DNA from: Desulfobacterales bacterium
GTDB taxonomy: Bacteria > Desulfobacterota > DSM-4660 > Desulfatiglandales > B25-G16
DNA length: 6,595 bases
Direction: 5' to 3'
NCBI GenBank assembly: GCA_013375335.1
Contig: JABXJZ010000081.1
Location: 1 to 6,595, forward strand
Of the stretch, positions 1-5,508 are shown piece after piece. The notes beneath the pieces were generated by a model. That model searched no databases and was not told the origin of the DNA. It saw only the letters and a program-made list of their open reading frames with translations. Numbering within the stretch: position 1 is the stretch's first letter; every line of letters starts with the position of its first letter. The position numbers and the translations under genes are program-made.

Positions 1-622
1 CATACGCCTGCCCACCTGTTATTGCGACTTGAGTTTTTCCCTTCTTGTAGCCCTCGGCCTCGATTTTCAGCTTCCAATTGCCGTCTTTAAGATCGGTCAA
101 CTCATAATATCCCGAGGTGTTGGTCTCGGTGCTCTTTTTGCCTAGGCCCTTACAGTTAACCTTAGCATTTTTAATGGGACTGCCTGTCTTCTGGTCAGTG
201 ACGATGCCGTAAATGGCCGTAAGATTTGGAGGAGGGCCGCTAGCGTACTGATCTGACCCTATTAAGGCAGATCTACTCTCACGCGCCCCTTTCGCCCGGT
301 ACATCTGGGTCTCTCCCCAGAAGAGGGCCCCTTGATCCATCACCACAGAAGGGGCCCGAATATTTCCAAAGACCTTTGCTGGTGCACTGATATCAACCCT
401 CTGATCAGCAATGATATTACCGCGGACCTCGCCAGTGATGACAATATAAGAGGCACGCATATCTGCCTCGATCACTGCCTCTTCACCTACGATAAGGTTT
501 CCATCCCCCGATATTTCCCCCTTGACATGGCCGTCGATCCTGACGGTCCCATGAAACGTCAGCTTTCCCTCGAATTCTGCACCCTTCCCTAAAAAGGTGG
601 TCACCTCTTCTCTTTCTTTCAT
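1..622 (-). CDS. Bactofilin fused to a carboxypeptidase-regulatory-like domain (3' end outside window)
   Basis: Bactofilins are cytoskeletal proteins that polymerise without nucleotide into right-handed beta-helix filaments, usually on the inner face of the membrane, where they position cell-wall enzymes. I translated 207 codons without a stop; the frame runs off the left edge. Residues about 8-105 form the bactofilin beta-helix: short repeats rich in G, V and I, with typical phrases such as FEGKLTFHGTVRIDG, HVKGEI and GEVRGNI. A basic, Gly/Pro-containing linker (about 106-132) follows. Residues about 135-207 look like a carboxypeptidase regulatory-like (CnaB/transthyretin-type) beta-sandwich: IYGIVTDQKTGSPIKNAKV, then TSGYYELTDLKDGNWKLKIEAEGYK. 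The start is ATG at 622, with AAGGGG about 9 bases upstream. No signal peptide or membrane segment is visible, as expected for a bactofilin. The C-terminal extension is unusual, because this fold is mostly found in exported proteins. The bactofilin assignment is firm; the second domain is very likely; total length is unknown. Confidence 0.9.
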   Translation of the reverse strand, partial: MKEREEVTTFLGKGAEFEGKLTFHGTVRIDGHVKGEISGDGNLIVGEEAVIEADMRASYIVITGEVRGNIIADQRVDISAPAKVFGNIRAPSVVMDQGALFWGETQMYRAKGARESRSALIGSDQYASGPPPNLTAIYGIVTDQKTGSPIKNAKVNCKGLGKKSTETNTSGYYELTDLKDGNWKLKIEAEGYKKGKTQVAITGGQAY

Positions 623-798
623 GATGTAAATCCCCTTTTGTATGGATACGACCCCGATCCCTTCTCCTTATTCAATAGCTGCCTAGCCAGCACTCACAAT
701 CCAAGAACCTATGCTACCCATACCAGCCAAAACATCAAGGATTTTCTCCATCCTCCCCGCAACATTATCCCGCTATCTGTGAGACGTGCAATCTTTGC

Positions 799-2187
799 CT
801 AGGTGCCCTCTTGTCCTTTCCTGCGCCTGGAAGCCCTGCCATCCTTCTTTGGTAGTTGAATATTGAGCCGCTTAATCTTACGCCACAGGGTCTGTCTACC
901 AATACCCAGTTCCCTAGCAGTCGCCTTGCGATTCCAACTGTTATCCCTCAGTGCCTGTAGTAGGAATCCTCTCTCAAGTTCGGCCCACTTGATCCTCTTC
1001 GAGGAAACGGGCCCCTGGGTCCCGGTTTCTTTCAGAGGGAAAGTCGGTTGCAGGTAATCTGGCAGGTGTTGGCCCTCTATCAGCGCTCCGCGACAAAGGA
1101 CAGTGGCATGTTCAACGATATTCTCCAACTCCCTCACGTTGCCCGGAAAATCATATGCCATCAGGATGGAAAGTACCTCCGGCGATATCCCGGTTATCTC
1201 CTTCCCGCTCAACCGGTTGAATCTCCTCAAGAAATGATCAACCAGGAGCGGTATATCCTCCCGCCTGTCCCTGAGGGGAGGCAGGGCTAGCTTAACCACA
1301 TTAACCCGATAATAGAGATCCTCCCTAAAGGACCCCTCTCTTACCAGGGCACCCAGATCCTTGTTTGTGGCTGCGACAATCCTGATATCTGCATGAACAG
1401 GTTTGTTTGAGCCCAGTGGTTCGTAGGTCCTTTCCTGTAGGACCCTCAACAATCTTACCTGAAGGTGAGGGGACAGATCACCTATTTCATCCAAGAAGAG
1501 GGTCCCCCCTTCGGCTGCAGCTACTCTGCCAATTCTATCCTGCCTTGCATCAGTGAATGCGCCTGCCCTGTGACCAAAAAGCTCTGACTCAATCAAGCTA
1601 TCTGGCAGGGCACCCAAATTTACAATAACGAGGGGACCTTTGCTACGGGGGCTTACAGAATGAATAGCCCGCGCAAAGAGCTCCTTTCCGGTTCCACTTT
1701 CTCCCTGCAGAAGTACAGTGGCATCGCTCTGGGCAACCTGCTCCAGGATAGCGAATAGCCCGTGCATTTCCTTGCTCTTGCTGACAATATCAAAAAATGT
1801 ATGCCTGCCAGCTAGCTCTTTCCTGAGTTCCTCTACCAGGCTAAGGTCCCTGAAGGTCTCAACACCGCCTATTATCCGGTGATCTTCATCTTTCAGGATG
1901 GCTGTCGATATACTGACAGGGATCCTGTTTCCATCAGAGGCAACGATATAGATGGATTGGTTAACGATCCGCTTCCCTGTTTCAATTGTGTGCCTCAAGG
2001 CACATTGCCGCTCGCATATATTTGCCCTGAACACCTCCCAACATTGCCTGCCAAGTGCCTCCTCCTTACCTATCCCAGTAATGAGCTCAGCAGCCCGATT
2101 GAAGGATGTAATCCTCCAGTCAAGATCAACAGTGAAGACACCGTCTGCGATGCTCTCTAGAATAATAGCTGTCTGATCCTTGGCCAT
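799..2187 (-). CDS. PAS-domain sigma-54-dependent transcriptional activator (NtrC family, no receiver domain)
   Basis: This 462-residue cytosolic one-component regulator should use ATP hydrolysis to open promoters bound by sigma-54 RNA polymerase. Domains: PAS sensor (about 5-115), short helical linker (116-130), AAA+ core (about 135-370), Fis-type helix-turn-helix (about 404-441), basic tail. AAA+ motifs visible are Walker A GESGTGKE (162-169), the sigma-54 loop as GAFTDA (209-214), Walker B LFLDE (230-234), arginine fingers R288 and R294, and sensor II in NVRELE (350-355). The HTH reads NRKATARELGIGRQTLWRKI. The usual GAFTGA loop has Asp for the second Gly. The PAS domain carries C49, C58 and C62 (C-x8-C-x3-C), suggesting a metal, Fe-S or redox sensor. 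The ATG at 2187 has no clear Shine-Dalgarno, but the PAS begins at once, so no shorter start fits. The gene lies 98 bases after the TIKI/TraB-like gene and could be co-transcribed. Targets and signal are unknown. Confidence 0.95.
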   Translation of the reverse strand: MAKDQTAIILESIADGVFTVDLDWRITSFNRAAELITGIGKEEALGRQCWEVFRANICERQCALRHTIETGKRIVNQSIYIVASDGNRIPVSISTAILKDEDHRIIGGVETFRDLSLVEELRKELAGRHTFFDIVSKSKEMHGLFAILEQVAQSDATVLLQGESGTGKELFARAIHSVSPRSKGPLVIVNLGALPDSLIESELFGHRAGAFTDARQDRIGRVAAAEGGTLFLDEIGDLSPHLQVRLLRVLQERTYEPLGSNKPVHADIRIVAATNKDLGALVREGSFREDLYYRVNVVKLALPPLRDRREDIPLLVDHFLRRFNRLSGKEITGISPEVLSILMAYDFPGNVRELENIVEHATVLCRGALIEGQHLPDYLQPTFPLKETGTQGPVSSKRIKWAELERGFLLQALRDNSWNRKATARELGIGRQTLWRKIKRLNIQLPKKDGRASRRRKGQEGT

Positions 2188-2285
2188 TTGTGTCTGATGG
2201 CTTTGCTAGGTCTTGTGGTTCGTCGCGTTTTTACACTCCCTTTATGACCCCAGTGCACTCTGGGTACCTTAGCTCACGTTGAACC

Positions 2286-4112
2286 TTAGCTTCCTATATA
2301 CCTGTGTGCGTATAGCCTCACTGGATGGCCATCAAGTACATGGAACTGCCTGATCTTCTTAAGGGTAATGGGCGAAAACATGCCTATGGGGAGGTAGATT
2401 ATCTTCTTTCCCATCCGGGAAGCAAATGACTTACAGAGAGAGGATGGGGGAGAGGAGGCTACGTAAACGACGTGCCTTTCAAGGGAATAATCAAGGGCTG
2501 CAAGGAGAAGCCGCTCTGGCTTGTTTCTCGCGATATCAAATAGTGGATCCTTCCAGATGTCATATACCCTCAGGGGAGGGAAGGTGAGCATGAATCCTCC
2601 GTACTGACACCTGGATATTCCAGGCCCACTCAGTACCTCACCTGCCGGGCTACTGTAGAAGGCCATATCCGATTCCTGGTTATGCTCACCCAGCCAGGTA
2701 ACCCGCCAAGGGAAATCCTCTTTGCCCTCTGCATCAGGCAGGTCTAAGTCGAAGATAAACACCACAGATCCCACCTTTCCCTTTAGGGGGATATTCTCCT
2801 GTACATATATCCCCCCCTGTTCCCAGTTGCGTAGTGTCTCCCTGATATCAATGCCGTCCATCATCGAGCTGACAAAGGGAACAACCCTGCTGTTTTCCTC
2901 TGACTTCTCCTTGAGGGCCCTTTTCTTGAGGTAGTTACCAAATCCCTCAATTACGATATCCTCTGGCTGGTATGAGCAGATGGAGTAACCTTTGAAGGCC
3001 CCCTTCCACTCTCCCGGGAACCTTTCTTTCCGCCTCCTCTTAACAGGTAGCGGCACGAGCCTTCTTCGCATGGTCCTGAAACGTCTATGAAACCGAATTC
3101 TTTTCTGATCGAGGAAGACATCCCTCCCCCGCAGGCGAAGGATCGGTAATCCAGGTGATTCTGCCTGCCAGGGATACTCTGTTGCCACATCCCAGAGCTC
3201 ATATGCAAAATTATCATCCACTGCCCCTCTGGCAGCCACAAGGATCTGATATAGATCAGGGACTAACAGGCCACTTAACAGGGCATAGTTCCTGACAAAC
3301 CTGTTAAAAACCCTGAGCTGGCTTACGCCCACCTCTTCCTTATTTCTCTTCAGATGATTTTCACTTGCTATATCAATCAACTGATCAACGGCCTCCAATC
3401 TATCCGGTTCACCCTGGGCGGGATCACCCCGAAATCTCTCGTAGAGAGCTGCAAGAAAGGGGTACTCTGTCATGATTTCCCTGCTCGACTCCGTATGCAG
3501 ATGGGCCAGCATGACACCATCTCTGCTCCTCCTTCCTATGACCTGTACCTGGGGCTCATCAAGAAATCTTAAGAGCCCCGGAAGATGGGCGAGGCCACCT
3601 ACAAAGAGGATCCTTTTCCCTTCTCTGTCCAGTCGCTGAAGATGGTAGGCCATGGTCCTCTCCCGCAATTGATCCTGCAGGGCATTTAGGCCTTCTGGGT
3701 AAGTCTTAAGGTAGCTATAGCAATACCGCCAGTAGCCTATCCTCTTTATCGAGTAGGGATCCGGCATAGGTGTACGGTCTATAGGGTATGCCTCCGTATC
3801 CCTGTCTATGAAATGGATGGGGAGATTTTTCGCAAGGGCCAACCGTGTGGCCTCTATCTGTCCATCGGTTGGCTCCAGGGGCAGGTAGATAAAGGTGTGG
3901 TCATCTTCCTCATAATAGACCACGGAAAGCAAGGGCAGCCTCTTAACACCTTCTGTTATCCTCTCACCAATCGTGGGAGGATATTCGATTGCCACGATCT
4001 CTGGATCAAAGGAGGCAAACTGACGCCTGACTTCAAGGGCAAACTCAACCCTGTTGTGAACAATAGGAACAAGCCTGACATTTCCCCATTCAGATAGTCC
4101 TTTTGTCTCCAT
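2286..4112 (-). CDS. TIKI/TraB/ChaN-like protein with an uncharacterised acidic C-terminal domain; MoxR partner
   Basis: A 608-residue protein from the ATG at 4112. I do not recognise a named family over its full length. Residues about 10-215 resemble the TIKI/TraB/ChaN (Ere-like) hydrolase group, which is defined by scattered His, Glu and Gly-x-x-His motifs: H19 in LVPIVHNRVEF, E43 in IVAIEYPP, the FIDRD segment (101-105) and H176 in ILFVGGLAHLPGLLRFL. Members with these residues include metal-dependent peptidases, but the family is poorly understood. Residues 337-364 are strongly basic (15 Lys/Arg in 28). Residues about 380-525 look like a separate compact domain with clustered acidic residues and His: D455, D457, E476, H477, E480, D482. 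There is no signal peptide or obvious membrane helix. An ATG at 4154 would add 14 residues but has no ribosome site; 4112 has GGAG four bases upstream. The 23-base overlap with the ATPase gene suggests translational coupling and a shared complex. Function is unknown. Confidence 0.85.
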   Translation of the reverse strand: METKGLSEWGNVRLVPIVHNRVEFALEVRRQFASFDPEIVAIEYPPTIGERITEGVKRLPLLSVVYYEEDDHTFIYLPLEPTDGQIEATRLALAKNLPIHFIDRDTEAYPIDRTPMPDPYSIKRIGYWRYCYSYLKTYPEGLNALQDQLRERTMAYHLQRLDREGKRILFVGGLAHLPGLLRFLDEPQVQVIGRRSRDGVMLAHLHTESSREIMTEYPFLAALYERFRGDPAQGEPDRLEAVDQLIDIASENHLKRNKEEVGVSQLRVFNRFVRNYALLSGLLVPDLYQILVAARGAVDDNFAYELWDVATEYPWQAESPGLPILRLRGRDVFLDQKRIRFHRRFRTMRRRLVPLPVKRRRKERFPGEWKGAFKGYSICSYQPEDIVIEGFGNYLKKRALKEKSEENSRVVPFVSSMMDGIDIRETLRNWEQGGIYVQENIPLKGKVGSVVFIFDLDLPDAEGKEDFPWRVTWLGEHNQESDMAFYSSPAGEVLSGPGISRCQYGGFMLTFPPLRVYDIWKDPLFDIARNKPERLLLAALDYSLERHVVYVASSPPSSLCKSFASRMGKKIIYLPIGMFSPITLKKIRQFHVLDGHPVRLYAHRYIGS

Positions 4113-4971
4113 TGATCTCCATAATAGTGGCAAAATACGCCGCAGCAGCATCATCCAGGATCATCGAGGCCGCTTCTCTAAGTTCCGATATCACCCTCTC
4201 TCTTGGGATCCCTTTCCCTCTCTTAGGGGAATCAATACGCAGTCTCTTCAACGCATATCTTGCAACATTGATTCCATCCCTGACCGTATACCTCTCGTTT
4301 GCTTCATGGGCTATCTGAAGAAAATTGACTACATAGTCCAGGATCTGCTCGTCGGCGAAGGGAAGATTGGCAGACAGGATGAGTCTCTCTTCCTCCCTGT
4401 CAGGAAAATCAATCAAAATCTGAGGCTGTAGTCTTGAATGGATGTATTCTGGAAGGTCAAAGGTGCTGGCATCATCGTTCATAGTAGTACACAGTCGAAA
4501 CTCAGGATGTGCCTTGATCTTTATACCAGCTACGATTGACTCTACGTAACGCCGGTTGTCCATCAAGGGTGCCAAGGATGCCCAGCTCTTCTCACTCATC
4601 CTGTTTCCCTCATCAATAACCGCTACCCCTCCCTTGATCATGGCAGTAACAATAGAGCTGGCCATATATTTTATCTTTCCCTGGTCACTAATAACTGGAG
4701 TGATAATCAGATCCTCCGGCCTCGTATCGATGGTGGCCTGAAAGAGATAGACAGGCCGATTTAGCCTTTTGGCTGCATGATAGGCAAGGGTAGTTTTCCC
4801 TACTCCCGGCTTACCTATGAGGCGTGGGTTGAGCGGAAAATCACCAGAACCCATTACCAACCATGCTGCCATTATCTGGGTTACCAGCTCCTCCTGGCCG
4901 ACCCAATTCATGGGTAGCTCGTCCGGCTGGCTTAAATGTAGGATTATGCCATCTATCGTTACGGTCTCCAT
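4090..4971 (-). CDS. MoxR/AAA_5-type AAA+ ATPase
   Basis: MoxR-type AAA+ proteins are hexameric ATPases that remodel or activate partner proteins, often metal-dependent enzymes or VWA-domain proteins. This 293-residue protein is essentially one AAA+ module. Visible motifs: Walker A GKPGVGKT (53-60), Walker B VAVIDEGNR with D120/E121, sensor I in LCTTMND (N165), arginine finger R180 in YIHSRLQPQ, and a sensor II-like arginine R231 in YTVRDGINVARYAL. The segment after Walker B, in which the protein assesses a rewritable range and names a peptide boundary (DLPEYIHSRL), is typical of the MoxR/dynein-like AAA_5 clade. The DEGNR version differs from the commoner DEINR. Length is near the family norm of about 280-330 residues. 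The start is ATG at 4971 with GGAGGA 11 bases upstream; the in-frame stop at 4993-4995 blocks a longer form. It overlaps the next gene by 23 bases. No VWA gene is present nearby. ATPase identity is firm; the substrate is unknown. Confidence 0.94.
   Translation of the reverse strand: METVTIDGIILHLSQPDELPMNWVGQEELVTQIMAAWLVMGSGDFPLNPRLIGKPGVGKTTLAYHAAKRLNRPVYLFQATIDTRPEDLIITPVISDQGKIKYMASSIVTAMIKGGVAVIDEGNRMSEKSWASLAPLMDNRRYVESIVAGIKIKAHPEFRLCTTMNDDASTFDLPEYIHSRLQPQILIDFPDREEERLILSANLPFADEQILDYVVNFLQIAHEANERYTVRDGINVARYALKRLRIDSPKRGKGIPRERVISELREAASMILDDAAAAYFATIMEINGDKRTI
4117..4120 (-). promoter_or_regulatory. Ribosome binding site deciding the start of the TIKI/TraB-like gene
   Basis: GGAG lies four bases before the ATG at 4112, inside the 3' end of the MoxR coding sequence. 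The alternative ATG at 4154 has no comparable site, so the shorter protein is preferred. Confidence 0.5.
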
Positions 4972-5160
4972 GACTAACCAATTCCTCCGATTTTAGTCCC
5001 TCAAGCTCGGGGGACGTGGCCTCTTCCTCGATGTCCGTAATTTTCTGGTGCCATCCCTTAAGAAACGAGGCCTTCCCTGGCCACAAGCTAGATCCCTTAT
5101 ATTTCTCCGCAACCTCTCAAGTCTTTTTGTTTCACCATATTTTCCATATCTTCCACCCAT
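4841..5160 (-). pseudogene. Small ORF upstream of the MoxR gene, apparently frameshifted
   Basis: From ATG 5160 one frame runs 55 codons to a TAA at 4993-4995, starting MGGRYGKYGETKRLERLRR. After about 20 codons this frame turns into an Arg/Pro-rich string typical of out-of-frame reading. The frame shifted by one base is open from just after a TGA near 5117 and reads like ordinary protein: EKYKGSSLWPGKASFLKG, then HQKITDIEEEATSPELEG. One extra G in the GCGGAG near 5105 would join the two halves smoothly (RLERLR to EKYKGSS). This suggests a recent frameshift, a sequencing error, or less likely a programmed shift. The true 3' end is uncertain: the shifted frame continues into the MoxR gene to 4841, but protein-like content fades near 4965. 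The ATG lies right at the predicted transcription start, so translation would be leaderless. I do not recognise the family; it would be a small, charged, soluble protein. Confidence 0.4.
4983..4988 (-). promoter_or_regulatory. Ribosome binding site of the MoxR gene
   Basis: GGAGGA on the minus strand lies 11 bases before the ATG at 4971. The spacing is slightly long, but this is the best Shine-Dalgarno in the operon and, with the stop codon in the same frame at 4993-4995, it fixes the start. Confidence 0.7.
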
Positions 5161-5168
5161 AAATAGTT

Positions 5169-5197
5169 ATTATCTGATCTCCTAGGAGGTATGTCAA
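5169..5197 (-). promoter_or_regulatory. Near-consensus sigma-70 promoter of the MoxR operon
   Basis: On the minus strand, TTGACA (5192-5197, six of six consensus bases) is followed after exactly 17 bases by GATAAT (5169-5174, five of six). Transcription should start near 5162-5161, directly before the ATG at 5160 and about 190 bases before the MoxR start. The match points to a strong housekeeping promoter rather than a sigma-54 one. It faces the MoxR/TIKI-TraB pair and lies downstream of ddl, so the pair should be transcribed independently of ddl. Confidence 0.75.
5179..5188. promoter_or_regulatory. Perfect 10-bp palindrome in the promoter spacer, possible operator
   Basis: CTCCTAGGAG reads the same on both strands and lies wholly between the -35 and -10 boxes. 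A dimeric repressor bound here would block polymerase. The position is suggestive, but a 10-bp palindrome can arise by chance and its two arms also resemble Shine-Dalgarno sequence. Confidence 0.35.
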
Positions 5198-5236
5198 CTG
5201 CGCAAGCGAAAAAAGCGAGGGTAACGTCAAAGTTGA

Positions 5237-5412
5237 GGGTATGGGTATCTTTTTTTGTTATGCCCTATAACATGAGTCTGTACTGGGTCGTTTCAAAATG
5301 GTTTATTGCGCCGTAAGCCTATGAATCATGTACTCCATCTATATAAACCATTTTGAAACGCCCGCTAATCTAAACTATGGGAGGGCATAATCAAAAAAAG
5401 ATACCCATACCC
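5237..5412. repeat. 176-bp nested inverted-repeat element (MITE-like)
   Basis: The outer arms, 5237-5266 and 5382-5412, match over 30 bases when one is reverse-complemented, with one single-base gap. Each begins GGGTATGGGTATC and holds a run of seven T reading inward. Inside lie 18-base spacers on both sides, unlike in sequence, then a second inverted repeat (5285-5306 and 5343-5363), then a 36-base loop. No open frame fits. The symmetric design suggests a miniature transposable element or a palindromic intergenic repeat; its RNA would fold into a long interrupted hairpin. I see no convincing target-site duplication just outside the arms. It sits between ddl and the MoxR promoter and could insulate the two transcription units. 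Confidence 0.8.
5285..5363. repeat. Inner inverted repeat of the nested element
   Basis: CGTTTCAAAATGGTTTAT at 5289-5306 is perfectly complementary to 5343-5360 (18 bp). A GGG/CCC pair extends it after one unpaired T at 5288. The loop between the arms (5307-5342) is 36 bases. Confidence 0.8.
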
Positions 5413-5508
5413 ACCAATAGGCTTAAAAATCAATAGGTTAGGTTTGACTACGACGTGGCCCTGGGAAAAAGCGCGGTACCATGCACAAAGGAGGCATCAA
5501 AGCACAAT

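Larger units (their letters stand above)
5161..5508. other. Intergenic region between ddl and the MoxR operon
   Basis: This 348-base stretch holds the nested inverted repeat and the MoxR-operon promoter. The remaining 96 bases next to ddl (5413-5508) contain two direct copies of CAATAGG (5415-5421 and 5431-5437). I found no tRNA-like fold, no protein-like frame and no clear stem-plus-T-run terminator for ddl. Confidence 0.6.

Noticed and set aside
332..592. 86-codon plus-strand open frame
   Set aside because: Antisense to the bactofilin beta-helix repeats; the His/Cys-rich translation mirrors those repeats.
2249..2264. CCCAG/CTGGG hairpin considered as a terminator after the TIKI/TraB-like gene
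   Set aside because: Five base pairs only and no T-run on either side.
2951..3241. 96-codon minus-strand open frame
   Set aside because: Shadow in another frame of the TIKI/TraB-like gene, which is continuous with consistent composition across this region.
4113..4154. Longer N-terminus for the TIKI/TraB-like gene from ATG 4154
   Set aside because: No ribosome binding site; the extra 14 residues overlap MoxR coding sequence further, and the conserved part begins just after the ATG at 4112, which has GGAG.
5415..5437. Two direct copies of CAATAGG 16 bases apart, considered as an iteron or CRISPR remnant
   Set aside because: Only two 7-base copies; too short and too few for either.
5463..5480. 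GCGCGGTACC next to a run of A, considered as the ddl terminator
   Set aside because: The GGTACC palindrome leaves no loop, so no stable stem precedes the T-run on the minus strand.
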